From assembly GCA_046316025.1 (NCBI GenBank), contig JBKCXU010000108.1, positions 82,057 through 146,056 on the forward strand: a stretch of 64,000 bases of DNA. Direction: 5' to 3'. This DNA comes from JAJTHJ01 sp046316025. GTDB lineage: Bacteria > Pseudomonadota > Gammaproteobacteria > Burkholderiales > Burkholderiaceae_F. Below, in pieces: positions 32,863-41,043 of the stretch (positions are counted from its first letter, which is position 1; each line of letters starts with the position of its first letter). The notes under the pieces are model-generated. The model did not search any database. It saw only the letters and a list, made by a program, of their open reading frames with translations, and had not been told where the DNA came from. The position numbers and the translations under genes were made by a program.

Positions 32863-34332
32863 ATGACCGCAGCCACGACTTTCTCCGACCCTGCCCTGTT
32901 CAAGACGCAAGCCTTCATCGACGGCCACTGGACCGACGGCGCGCACGGCCGCTTTGCCGTGCACGATCCCGCCGACGGCGCGCTGCTGGCCGAGGTCGCC
33001 AACTGCGGCGGCACTGACGCGCAGCGCGCGATCGACGCGGCGGCGCACGCGCTGCCGGCCTGGCGTGCGAAGACCGCCAAGGAACGCGCTGCGATCTTGC
33101 GCCGCTGGTTCGAACTCGTGCTCGCCGCGCAGGGCGATCTGGCGCGGCTGATGACCGCCGAGCAGGGCAAGCCGCTCGCCGAGAGCCGCGGCGAGATCGT
33201 CTACGGCGCGAGCTTCATCGAGTGGTTTGCCGAGGAAGCCAAGCGCGTCTACGGCGACACCATCCCGACCCATGCGCCGGACAAGCGGCTGCTGGTGTTC
33301 AAGGAGCCGGTGGGGGTGTGCGCGGCGATAACGCCGTGGAATTTTCCGAACGCGATGATCACCCGCAAGTGCGCACCGGCGCTCGCCGCCGGCTGTACCG
33401 TGGTGGTCAAGCCGGCCGAGCAGACGCCATTGTCGGCACTGGCCTTGGCGGAGCTGGCGCAGCGCGCCGGCATTCCGCCCGGCGTGTTCAATGTGCTGCC
33501 GGCGGACGCCGAGCATTCGATCGAGGTCGGCCGGGTGCTGTGCGACTCGCCGCTGGTGCGCAAGCTGTCGTTCACCGGCTCGACCGAGGTCGGCCGCATC
33601 CTGATGCGGCAATGCGCGCCGACGCTCAAGAAGCTGTCGCTCGAGCTGGGCGGCAACGCGCCGTTCATCGTCTTCGGCGATGCCGACGTGGACGCGGCCG
33701 TGGAAGGCGCGCTCGCCAGCAAGTACCGCAACACTGGCCAGACCTGCGTCTGCACCAACCGCTTTTTTGCGCACGCGGACGTGTACGAGGAGTTCGTCGC
33801 CAAGCTCGCCGCGCGCGCCGCGCAGCTCAAGGTCGGCTCCGGCTTCGAGGCCGGCGTGATGCAGGGACCGCTAATCGACGCCAACGCGCTGGCCAAGGTG
33901 GAGGCGCACGTGGCCGATGCGGTGGCGCAGGGCGCGCGGGTGCTGACCGGCGGCAAGCGGCACGAGCGCGGCGGCACCTTCTACACACCGACCGTGCTGG
34001 CCGACGTGACGCCGGCGATGCTCGTCGCCCGCGAAGAAACCTTCGGCCCGGTCGCACCCGTGTTCAAGTTTTCGACCGACGCCGAGGCCGTGGCCGCTAC
34101 CAATAGCGTGGAGTACGGGCTGGCCGCGTACTTCTACTCGCGCGACGTCAGTCGCGTGCTGCGGGTGGCCGAGGCGCTGGAGTTCGGCATGATCGGGGTG
34201 AACACCGGGATCATCTCCACCGAGGTCGCGCCCTTTGGCGGCGTCAAGCAGTCCGGCTTCGGCCGCGAGGGCAGCAAGTACGGGATCGAGGAGTATCTGA
34301 CGGTCAAGTACGTGTGTGTGGGGGGCCTGTAG
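32863..34332 (+). CDS. gabD: NAD(P)-dependent succinate-semialdehyde dehydrogenase
   Basis: A 489-residue aldehyde dehydrogenase close in length to GabD. It contains the catalytic Glu in LELGGNAPFIVF (about residue 262), the catalytic Cys in GQTCVCTNRFF (about 294), the cofactor segment PWNFPNAMITRKCAPALAAG and the C-terminal GVKQSGFGREGSKYGIEEY. These are typical of succinate-semialdehyde dehydrogenase, which completes 4-aminobutyrate breakdown to succinate. No gabT or gabP is adjacent. ATG 32863 is preferred; ATG 32827 would add 12 residues. It is divergent from an AraC regulator. Confidence 0.88.
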   Translation: MTAATTFSDPALFKTQAFIDGHWTDGAHGRFAVHDPADGALLAEVANCGGTDAQRAIDAAAHALPAWRAKTAKERAAILRRWFELVLAAQGDLARLMTAEQGKPLAESRGEIVYGASFIEWFAEEAKRVYGDTIPTHAPDKRLLVFKEPVGVCAAITPWNFPNAMITRKCAPALAAGCTVVVKPAEQTPLSALALAELAQRAGIPPGVFNVLPADAEHSIEVGRVLCDSPLVRKLSFTGSTEVGRILMRQCAPTLKKLSLELGGNAPFIVFGDADVDAAVEGALASKYRNTGQTCVCTNRFFAHADVYEEFVAKLAARAAQLKVGSGFEAGVMQGPLIDANALAKVEAHVADAVAQGARVLTGGKRHERGGTFYTPTVLADVTPAMLVAREETFGPVAPVFKFSTDAEAVAATNSVEYGLAAYFYSRDVSRVLRVAEALEFGMIGVNTGIISTEVAPFGGVKQSGFGREGSKYGIEEYLTVKYVCVGGL

Positions 34333-34645
34333 GCCGGATGGAGCGCAGCGCAATCCGGGGCCGCTGCGCTGTTCGATTTGCACCGCAATCCGACAACCGA
34401 GGCCCGTCGTTCCCGCGCACGCGGGAAGCTGGCGGTGTCGCGAAGTCGGCTGGGTTCCCGCTGGCGCGGGAACGACACCAATGCCTTCGCGGGCTGGCCG
34501 TGCAGTTACTCCACTTCCACTTCAATCGGATAACCAAGGCGCGTCATTCCCGCGCAAGGGGGAATCCAGCTTTGGTCGAGGAACCCGCTGGGTTCGCGCT
34601 TCCGTGCGAACGACGAAAGTAGCTTCATGAAGTGGAAGTGGAATC
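34333..34645. repeat. R2 repeats, one partial and one full, between convergent gabD and kefC
   Basis: A short foldback GCCGGATGGAGCGCAGCGCA comes first. Next is a partial R2 core (about 34375-34496) with CCCGTCGTTCCCGCGCACGC and GGTTCCCGCTGGCGCGGGAA. A full R2 (34509-34645) follows, from CTCCACTTCCACTTCAATCG to GAAGTGGAAGTGGAAT. The right terminus overlaps the kefC stop codon. No gene is present in this 312-base gap. Confidence 0.75.
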
Positions 34646-36440
34646 ACCACCCCTCGGAGCCGCCCACCCGCTGGCGCGCTTCGCGGTCGCGGCGCAGGTT
34701 TTCTTCCAGTTCGCTGCGGCCGCTCTTGGCGAGCGCGACGGTCTTCGCCTCGTCGCGAAAGTGCGGCAGCAGCCGTCGCAGCAGCGCCACGTTGTAGCGG
34801 CGGAAGCCGTCGGCGCTCTCGCGCGCCTCGTAGGGCGGGACCCCCAGCGCCTCCAGTGCTGCGCGGCCGGTGCGCAGCGCGCTCTCGAAGGTTTCGCGCT
34901 CCACCGCCTCCACACCGCGGTCGTGCAGTTCGAGCCAGTGCCGCACGTTGCGCGCGCGGGCGACGATCCGCAAGTTGGGGAACTCGGCGCGCGCGCGGTC
35001 CACCAGCGCCAGGCTGTCTTCCACGCCGTCGATCGCCACCACCAGCAGCCGCGCCTTTGCCGCGCCGGCGGCGTGCAGCAGATCGAGCCGGGTGGCGTCG
35101 CCGTAGAACACCTTGAAGCCGAACTTGCGCAGCAGGTCGATCTGCTCCGGGTCGTGGTCGAGCACGGTGGCGCGGATGCCGTTGGCAAACAGCATGCGGC
35201 CAACGATCTGCCCGTAGCGGCCAAAGCCTGCGACGATCACCGGCGCGCTGTCGTCGTCGATAGGGTCGGCTTCGCCGGCGGCGCGCGCCTGCCGCGCACA
35301 CATCCGGTCGTAGGCGACCAGCAACAGCGGCGTGGTCGCCATCGACACGGCCACCGCCGCAGTGAGCAGGGCTTCCCACTGCGGACTCAACACCTGCGCC
35401 AGCCGCGCGACGCCAAAGACCACGAAGGCGAACTCGCCCCCCTGCGACAACAGCGCGGCGAGCAGCAGCCGGTCGCGCCCGTTGAGCCCCAGGCGCGCGC
35501 CGAGGACGACCAGCACCGCACCTTTCAGCACCACCAGCCCGACCACCAGCGCCAGCAGCAACAGCGGCTGCGCCAGCACGACGGAAAAGTCCACCGCCAT
35601 CCCGACAGCGATGAAAAAAAGTCCAAGCAGCAGCCCCTTGAACGGCGCGATGTCGGTTTCCAGCGCATGCCGGTACTCGGAGGTGGCGAGCAGCACGCCG
35701 GCCAGAAAGGCGCCCAGCGCCATCGACAGGCCGGCGGCGTTCATGCCGAGCGCGATGCCGATTACCAGCAGCAGCGCAAACGCGGTGAAGATTTCGCGCA
35801 CCTCGCTCTTGGCGATCAGCCGCATCAGCGGCGGCACCACCCAGCGGCTGGCGACGAACACCGCGCCGATGGCGATCAAGCCGTACAGCGCCTTCTGCCA
35901 ACCCGGTAACGCACCGGGCGCGGCTACGCCCAGCACTGGCACCACCGCGATCAGCGGAATCGCCGCCAGGTCCTGGAACAGCAAAATCGCAAAGCCGCTG
36001 CGGCCGGCCGGTGTCGGCATCAGGTTGCGCTCGGTCATGATCTGCACGGCGATGGCAGTGGAGGACATCGCCGCCGCCAGCCCGGCCACGAGCGCCGCCT
36101 GCCAGTTAAGCCCCGCCGCCAGCAGCCCGACGGCCAGCAGCGCACCGCTCGCCAGCCACTGCGCGCCGCCGCCGCCGAACACCGGGCCGCGCATCTGCGC
36201 CAGGCGCTTCAGATCGAGTTCGAGGCCGATCAGAAACAGCATCAGCACCACACCGAACTCGGCAAAGTGCAGCGTCGATTGCACGCCGGCGATCAGCCCG
36301 AAGCCGAAAGGCCCGATCGCCACGCCGGCCAACAGGTAGCCCAGCACCGAGCCCAGCCCCGCGCGCTTGGCGAGCGGCACGCAGATCACCGCCGCGGCCA
36401 GGTAGATCAGCGCATCGCGCAGGAAGCCGCCTTCAGCCAT
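34644..36440 (-). CDS. kefC: Glutathione-regulated-type potassium/proton antiporter (KefC/KefB)
   Basis: A 598-residue CPA2 antiporter. About 12 membrane helices (AVICVPLAKRAGLGSVLGYL, GVVLMLFLIGLELDLKRL and others) are followed by a Rossmann RCK/TrkA-N domain (VIVAGFGRYGQIVGRMLFAN, DHDPEQIDLLRKFGFKVFYG). This matches KefB/KefC, which release potassium when electrophiles deplete glutathione and so acidify the cytoplasm for protection. The membrane Glu/Asp signature and RCK domain are intact. It lies downstream of, and overlaps by 8 bases, the quinone-reductase-like KefF gene, the known ancillary subunit arrangement. The stop codon lies in an R2 repeat end. Confidence 0.9.
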   Translation of the reverse strand: MAEGGFLRDALIYLAAAVICVPLAKRAGLGSVLGYLLAGVAIGPFGFGLIAGVQSTLHFAEFGVVLMLFLIGLELDLKRLAQMRGPVFGGGGAQWLASGALLAVGLLAAGLNWQAALVAGLAAAMSSTAIAVQIMTERNLMPTPAGRSGFAILLFQDLAAIPLIAVVPVLGVAAPGALPGWQKALYGLIAIGAVFVASRWVVPPLMRLIAKSEVREIFTAFALLLVIGIALGMNAAGLSMALGAFLAGVLLATSEYRHALETDIAPFKGLLLGLFFIAVGMAVDFSVVLAQPLLLLALVVGLVVLKGAVLVVLGARLGLNGRDRLLLAALLSQGGEFAFVVFGVARLAQVLSPQWEALLTAAVAVSMATTPLLLVAYDRMCARQARAAGEADPIDDDSAPVIVAGFGRYGQIVGRMLFANGIRATVLDHDPEQIDLLRKFGFKVFYGDATRLDLLHAAGAAKARLLVVAIDGVEDSLALVDRARAEFPNLRIVARARNVRHWLELHDRGVEAVERETFESALRTGRAALEALGVPPYEARESADGFRRYNVALLRRLLPHFRDEAKTVALAKSGRSELEENLRRDREARQRVGGSEGW

Positions 36441-36966
36441 GGGCGTCGATCCAGTGTTGCAGCCGCTGCCGATAGACGGCAGCCTGCGCGGCCAGCCCGT
36501 CGGCGCCGATCTGATGTGCCGCATGCACGATCAAGGGCGACAACCAGTTCATCCCGCAGAAGCGCGCGGTCTGCTTGACCGCGGGCGCAAACGCGGAAAA
36601 CTCGTGCCCATGCGGGCCGTCCGGTGTGTACCAGTCCGGCGGGCCGCCGGTGGTGGCGACCCACAGGCAGTCCTTGTCGTGCAGCGCGGTGCCGCCCTCG
36701 CCGTAGGCATAGCCGTAGGACAGCACTTCCTCGAACCAGAGCTTGAGCAGGGCCGGTGCGCCGTACCAGTAGATTGGGTGCTGCCAGATCACGAGCCGCG
36801 CGGCGTCGAGCCGCGCGCGCTCGGCGGCCGGGTCGAGGTCGAAGTCGGGGTAGGCGTCGTACAGCGAGTGCACCGTCAGCCCCGGCAAGTCGCGCACCGC
36901 GTCGAGCAGCGCGCGATTGGCAACCGACTGCCGCGGGTGCGGGTGGGCGTGGACGAGCAGGATCAT
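36433..36966 (-). CDS. kefF: KefF/KefG-type NAD(P)H oxidoreductase, Kef ancillary protein
   Basis: A 177-residue flavodoxin-like quinone reductase, close to the size of KefF. MILLVHAHPHPRQSVANRAL binds FMN, and HPIYWYGAPALLKLWFEEVL plus ATTGGPPDWYTPDGPHGHEF are family hallmarks. KefF/KefG bind the Kef channel and are needed for full activity. The 8-base overlap with kefC supports translational coupling. KefF and KefG cannot be told apart with confidence by eye. Confidence 0.85.
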   Translation of the reverse strand: MILLVHAHPHPRQSVANRALLDAVRDLPGLTVHSLYDAYPDFDLDPAAERARLDAARLVIWQHPIYWYGAPALLKLWFEEVLSYGYAYGEGGTALHDKDCLWVATTGGPPDWYTPDGPHGHEFSAFAPAVKQTARFCGMNWLSPLIVHAAHQIGADGLAAQAAVYRQRLQHWIDAHG

Positions 36967-37017
36967 CGCGGCGCGCAGCGTAGCGCGGCGACGCCGAGAT
37001 TGCGAAAGCGCAACTGC

Positions 37018-37085
37018 TTTTCGTTCGCGCGGCAGCGGGAACCCGCCACGTGCGGCGCGCCGCATACCCGCTTCCGCGGGCATGA
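37018..37085. repeat. REP-like palindromic sequence
   Basis: GCGGCAGCGGGAACCCGCC and CATACCCGCTTCCGCGGGCA foldbacks lie between the kefF start and the end of the ABC binding-protein gene. It resembles the CCCGC...GCGGG cores of R2 but lacks the R2 termini. Confidence 0.45.
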
Positions 37086-37104
37086 CGGCGCCTTCGCCGC
37101 ATCG

Positions 37105-38223
37105 CTATCCCTTACGCACGAAGTCCACTCCGAGAATCATGTAATCGACGAAGCTCGAGCCGTTGCGGTTGGCGCGCGAATACTTGAGCCGGTAGCCGCC
37201 CAGGTCGAGATCGACCGTCTCCGGCGCGGCGGCGATCGCGGCCGGCCGGGTGGAACGGGCACGGTCGATCGCGGTGGTCAGCGCGCGAGCGGCCATGTAG
37301 GACTCCAGCGAGGCGAAGCTCGGCGCCTCGCCGCCACCAATGGCGCGCATGGCGTTGCTGTGCTCGACGACGATCGGCTCGTTGCCCCAGGGTTTGGGGA
37401 CGACAAACGACACCACCAGCCCCGCCGCGTCCGGCCCCAGCAAGTCCTGCACCTGGCTCGGCGCGGCGAACGACAGCGTGACCAGGAACACCGCCTTGGA
37501 CAGCCCGGCGGCGCGGCCCTTCTTGATGAGTTCCGCCGTGGTCGGCGCCGAAGTGGTGAAGATGACCGCCTGCGGCCGTTCGGCCAGCATGCGGCGCACG
37601 GTGTCGTCGGCCACCGACTTGTTGCGCTCGGTGGCGATGGCCACCGACTTGATGCCGGCGCGCTCGGCCTCGGCAACGACCACGTCGCGGTTTTCGTTGC
37701 CGACGCGGTCGGCAAAGTGCGCGACCTCGATCCGGTTGATGCCGAAGCCCTTCAACACCTCGATGAACTTGGCCGCCTCGTTGGCGTAGCTGGCGCGCGC
37801 GGTAAAGATCAGCGGGTCGCTGGCGTTGTGGATCACGGTCGCGCCGGTAAACGGCGCGAAAAACGGCACCCCCGCCGACTTGGCCGCGGGCAGCGCCGGC
37901 AGGCTCAGCGTGGCCGAGGCAAAGCCGAAGAGCGCGCTCGCGCCGCGCTCGATCAGCGCGGTGCCGTTGGGGCCGGAGCGCGCGGTGTCGTTGCCATCGT
38001 CCAGCACTAGGTGGTCCACCGGCACGCTGGCGCTACGGTTGTAGTTCGCAAACCACGCGCGCGCGCCGGCCACGGTCGCCTTGCCGAACGGCGCATTGCT
38101 GCCGGTCAAGGGGGCGGACTGGCCGATCGTCGCCCGTGCCGGTTGCGCCAGCAGCGCCGGCGCCTGCTGCGCCGCCAGCACGCCGGCCAAGCCTTTCAGG
38201 ATCGTTCTGCGCTCGTTCTTCAT
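37105..38223 (-). CDS. ABC transporter substrate-binding protein (branched-chain amino acid type)
   Basis: A 372-residue protein with a Tat- or Sec-like leader (RRTILKGLAGVLAAQQAPALLA). The mature part is a Peripla_BP_6 fold: IGQSAPLTGSNAPFGKATVA, DDGND near residue 76, GVPFFAPFTGATVIHN and RAGIKSVAIATERNKSVADD. Members bind Leu/Ile/Val, amides or aromatic acids for high-affinity ABC importers. No permease genes are adjacent, as is common for expanded orphan sets in betaproteobacteria. The ligand cannot be told from sequence. Confidence 0.87.
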   Translation of the reverse strand: MKNERRTILKGLAGVLAAQQAPALLAQPARATIGQSAPLTGSNAPFGKATVAGARAWFANYNRSASVPVDHLVLDDGNDTARSGPNGTALIERGASALFGFASATLSLPALPAAKSAGVPFFAPFTGATVIHNASDPLIFTARASYANEAAKFIEVLKGFGINRIEVAHFADRVGNENRDVVVAEAERAGIKSVAIATERNKSVADDTVRRMLAERPQAVIFTTSAPTTAELIKKGRAAGLSKAVFLVTLSFAAPSQVQDLLGPDAAGLVVSFVVPKPWGNEPIVVEHSNAMRAIGGGEAPSFASLESYMAARALTTAIDRARSTRPAAIAAAPETVDLDLGGYRLKYSRANRNGSSFVDYMILGVDFVRKG

Positions 38224-38325
38224 GGCGCCATCCGTAGCGTGAATTGGGGAGGGTAGTAGCGCAGGCTACAGCAAGAAGCGGGCCGGCGGACCCTGCACTT
38301 GCCTCGCGTAAACTCTGCCGCCACT

Positions 38326-38399
38326 GCGGGTGTAGTTCAATGGCAGAACCTCAGCTTCCCAAGCTGATGACGTGGGTTCGATTCCCATCACCCGCTCCA
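38326..38399 (+). tRNA. tRNA-Gly (anticodon CCC)
   Basis: A complete cloverleaf: acceptor GCGGGTG/CACCCGC, anticodon stem TCAGC/GCTGA around the loop TTCCCAA (anticodon CCC, reads GGG), T-arm TGGGTTCGATTCCCA, and encoded 3' TCCA. There is no sign of intron or truncation. Confidence 0.95.
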
Positions 38400-38547
38400 G
38401 AAGTTGCGAATAAGCCTGCTGCGCGGGCCGATCTTGCCGCTGCGATGCTCGCCGTACCGATGTACGGCTGCGCTTCTCGCGCCAACCTCGACCCGCTCGC
38501 GACGGCTTCTTCGCAACTTCTGCCCTGCGGCCAGGCCAAGTTCCCCG

Positions 38548-38583
38548 TGTCGAACAAGCGCATTCAACCTCAGGTCAACCGCG
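38548..38583 (+). repeat. Degenerate duplicate of the thiS 5' end
   Basis: GTGTCGAACAAGCGCATTCA plus ACCTCAGGTCAAC parallels the thiS start at 38648 (GTGAGCGACAAGCGCATCCA, then CATCCAGGTCAAC). Both read V-S-(N/D)-K-R-I in frame. The upstream copy does not continue into a ThiS protein, so it looks like a small tandem duplication left to decay between the tRNA and thiS. Confidence 0.5.
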
Positions 38584-38647
38584 AGCCGCGGCCCGCTCGC
38601 TACGGCTTCTCCGCGACCGCTGCACTCCGTTTGAGGCGAGAATTTCC

Positions 38648-38863
38648 GTGAGCGACAAGCGCATCCACATCCAGGTCAACGGCGACGCGCGCTCGATGCC
38701 GGCGGGCACGACGGTGGTCGCGTTGCTGGCGGAATTGGCGCCGGCCGGGCGCAAGGTGGCGGTGGAGCGCAATGGCGAGATCGTGCCGAAGAGCGCGCAC
38801 GGGGCGACCGTGCTCGCTGATGGCGATGCACTGGAAGTGGTGATCGCGGTGGGAGGTGGGTGA
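38648..38863 (+). CDS. thiS: Sulfur carrier protein ThiS
   Basis: A 71-residue ubiquitin-like protein starting at GTG 38648: MSDKRIHIQVNGDAR, then VALLAELAPAGRKVAVERNG. It ends VVIAVGGG, with the C-terminal di-glycine that is adenylated and thiocarboxylated to deliver sulfur to the thiazole of thiamine. It overlaps the broken OsmC-family gene and lies upstream of thiG. I saw no THI-box (TPP riboswitch) between the tRNA and thiS. Confidence 0.9.
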   Translation: MSDKRIHIQVNGDARSMPAGTTVVALLAELAPAGRKVAVERNGEIVPKSAHGATVLADGDALEVVIAVGGG

Positions 38864-39324
38864 TGAGTACCGAGCATCTGTTCGAGGGCGGGCTGCGCTG
38901 GACCGGCGCGGCGAGCGAGGTCGAGGGGAAGCTGCGATTGGAACGGGCCTTCGTGGTCGAGTTTCCCGGCAAGGCGGCCATCGAGGGATCGTCGCCCGCG
39001 GTGTTCAAGGGCGACGCTGGATTGCACAACACGGCGACGTTGATGGTCGCCTAGCTGATGGCCTGCCACCACCTGACCTACGTGGCGGTGTGCGAGGCCG
39101 CGGGCGTGAAGCTCGTCTCGTACACCGACCGGGGCAGCGGCAAGCTTGCAATCAAGGACGGCAAGATGCGGATGGTCGAGGTCGTGCTGCGGCCGCGGGT
39201 GAAGATCGCCGAGGCGGCGCAACTCGAACGCGCCACCGCGCTGCATGCCAAGGCGCATGCGAACTGCTTCATGTCGAACTCGGTCAACTTTGAGGTCAAG
39301 ATCGAGCCGGAGGTGACGGCATGA
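38863..39324 (+). pseudogene. OsmC-family protein interrupted by an in-frame TAG
   Basis: From ATG 38863 the frame reads EHLFEGGLRWTGAAS to LHNTATLMVA, then TAG at 39052-39054. It continues in the same frame with LMACHHLTYVAVCEAAGVKL, SYTDRGSGKLAIKDGKMRMV and so on to TGA at 39322-39324. The two parts together form a 153-codon OsmC-like protein, including the family Cys (LMACHH). OsmC/Ohr proteins reduce organic hydroperoxides. The amber codon sits where the family has a residue before the active-site helix. Explanations are a recent nonsense mutation, a sequence error or readthrough. The start overlaps the thiS stop and the end overlaps the thiG start, so the unit still sits tightly in the operon. 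Confidence 0.8.
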
Positions 39325-40118
39325 CGGCCGACCCGCTGCGCATCGGTACGCGCGAGTTTTCGTCCCGGCTGCTGCTCGGCACAGGCAAGTACAAGGATCT
39401 CGCGCAGACGCGGGAAGCGGTCGCCGCGAGCGGCGCGCAGATCGTCACCGTGGCGATACGCCGCACCAACATCGGCCAGAACCCGAACGAGCCGAGCCTG
39501 CTCGACGTGTTGCCGCCGGCCGAATACACGATCCTGCCCAATAGCGCCGGCTGTTACAGCGCCGAAGACGCGGTGCGCACGCTGCGGCTGGCGCGCGAAC
39601 TGCTGGACGGCCACACGCTCACCAAGCTCGAAGTGCTGGGCGACCCGCAGACGCTGTACCCGAACATGCCGGAGACGATCAAGGCCGCCGCGACGCTGGT
39701 GCGCGAAGGCTTCGAGGTGATGGTCTATTGCAGCGACGACCCGATCCAGGCGCAGGTGCTGGAGTCGATCGGCTGCGTGGCGGTGATGCCGCTCGCGTCT
39801 CTGATCGGCTCGGGCATGGGGATTCTCAACCCGTGGAACATCCAATTGATACTGGAGCGCGCCAAGGTGCCGGTGATCGTCGATGCCGGGGTGGGCACCG
39901 CGAGCGACGCCGCCATTGCGATGGAACTGGGTTGCGCCGGCGTGCTGATGAACACCGCCGTGGCACTCGCCCGCGATCCGGTGCTGATGGCGAGCGCGAT
40001 GGGCAAGGCGGTCGAAGCCGGCCGCGCCGCGTATCTCGCGGGACGGATGCCGAAGAAGCTCTACGGCGCGCAGCCGAGTTCGCCGACCGTCGGCGTCATC
40101 GGCAGCGCCAAGGCGTGA
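39321..40118 (+). CDS. thiG: Thiazole synthase ThiG
   Basis: A 265-residue TIM-barrel protein: SSRLLLGTGKYKDLAQTREA, VTVAIRRTN, LPNSAGCYSAEDAVRTLRLA, KLEVLGDPQTLYPN, and SLIGSGMGILNPWNIQLILE near the phosphate site. It forms the thiazole phosphate of thiamine from deoxyxylulose 5-phosphate, dehydroglycine and ThiS-borne sulfur. Its ATG overlaps the stop of the broken OsmC-family gene by four bases. No thiO, thiE or thiD is adjacent. Confidence 0.95.
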   Translation: MTADPLRIGTREFSSRLLLGTGKYKDLAQTREAVAASGAQIVTVAIRRTNIGQNPNEPSLLDVLPPAEYTILPNSAGCYSAEDAVRTLRLARELLDGHTLTKLEVLGDPQTLYPNMPETIKAAATLVREGFEVMVYCSDDPIQAQVLESIGCVAVMPLASLIGSGMGILNPWNIQLILERAKVPVIVDAGVGTASDAAIAMELGCAGVLMNTAVALARDPVLMASAMGKAVEAGRAAYLAGRMPKKLYGAQPSSPTVGVIGSAKA

Positions 40119-40178
40119 CGTGTCTCTCCCTGCGCGGCTTCTCACGGCGCCGAGCGGTGTCGCGCCTCCAACGACGAG

Positions 40179-40341
40179 CCTTCCCTCACCCCAACCCCTC
40201 TCCCGGGGGGGCGGAAGCGGGACTTCGCAAAGCGAACGCTTTGCGCCGCTGGAGCGACGCGAGCCTGCCAGCGAGCGGCTCCGGGGCTTAAACCCTCTCC
40301 CCCCGGGAGAGGGTGGCGCGCAGCGCCGGGTGAGGGAAGAC
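40179..40341. repeat. R1 dispersed repeat between thiG and trmB
   Basis: It begins CCTTCCCTCACCCCAACCCC and ends GCCGGGTGAGGGAAGACC, with the central GACTTCGCAAAGCG and CTGGAGCGACGCGAGCCTGC. It is closest to the copy at 4041. The GTG at 40330 in its right end is in frame with the conserved start of TrmB. Confidence 0.85.
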
Positions 40342-41043
40342 CGCCCCACCCACATCCGCAGCTTCGCCCTCCGCCGCGGTCGCGTGACCCACGCGCAGAA
40401 GCGCGGCTACGAAGAACTCTTTCCGAAGCTGGCCGTGCCGTACGCGGCCGCGCCGCTCGACCTCGCCGCCGCCTTCGGCCGAACCGCGCCGACCGTGCTG
40501 GAAATCGGCTTCGGTATGGGCGAAACCACCGCGACCATCGCTGCCGCACACCCGGAGCTGAACTTCCTCTGTGTGGAGGTCTTTGCCGCCGGCATCGGCG
40601 CGCTCGCACTGCGCTGCGAGCAGCAAGGGCTTGCCAACATCCGCATCGTCCAGCACGACGCCGTCGACGTGGTGCGCGACATGCTGGCCCCCGACACGCT
40701 TGCCGGCGCGCACATCTTCTTCCCCGACCCCTGGCCCAAGACGCGCCACCACAAGCGGCGGCTGCTGCAGGCGCCGTTCGTGGCGCTGCTGGCAAGCCGC
40801 ATTGCGCCCGGCGGCTACCTGCACTGCGCCACCGACTGGCAGCACTATGCCGAGCAGATGCTGCAGGTGCTCACGGCCCAACCGCGGTTGGCCAATCTGC
40901 ACGCCGGTTATGCGCCGGCGCCACGCAACCCGCTCGCCGAACGCCCCACCACCAAGTTCCACGCCCGCGGCCAACGGCTCGGACATGGGGTGTGGGATCT
41001 GGTGTTCGTCCGTCAGTGCGACCAGTCCACCACGCCCATGTAG
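40330..41043 (+). CDS. trmB: tRNA (guanine-N7-)-methyltransferase TrmB
   Basis: About 237 residues from GTG 40330. The family N-terminus IRSFALRRGRVTHAQKRGYE lies just after it; the next start (GTG 40384) would remove the IRSF..R.GR block, so the GTG supplied by the R1 repeat is the best choice. The SAM site VLEIGFGMGETT, the acidic CVEVFAAGIGAL segment, HIFFPDPWPKTRHHKRRL and FHARGQRLGHGVWDL are diagnostic. It makes m7G46 in tRNA. The frame extends upstream through the repeat to 40120, but that part is repeat-derived. The 3' end overlaps convergent uppP by 31 bases. Confidence 0.9.
   Translation: MREDRPTHIRSFALRRGRVTHAQKRGYEELFPKLAVPYAAAPLDLAAAFGRTAPTVLEIGFGMGETTATIAAAHPELNFLCVEVFAAGIGALALRCEQQGLANIRIVQHDAVDVVRDMLAPDTLAGAHIFFPDPWPKTRHHKRRLLQAPFVALLASRIAPGGYLHCATDWQHYAEQMLQVLTAQPRLANLHAGYAPAPRNPLAERPTTKFHARGQRLGHGVWDLVFVRQCDQSTTPM

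Noticed and set aside
34333..34645. Possible CRISPR array because of recurring short foldbacks
   Set aside because: The repeats are palindromic, unevenly spaced and occur singly elsewhere. There is no regular repeat-spacer pattern and no cas gene.
38351..38563. A minus-strand frame across tRNA-Gly encoding GDGNRTHVISLGS
   Set aside because: This is the well-known false protein made by translating the antisense of tRNA genes.
38400..38647. TPP riboswitch before thiS
   Set aside because: I looked for the conserved CTGAGA and GACCTGATCTGG-type segments of a THI-box and did not see them.
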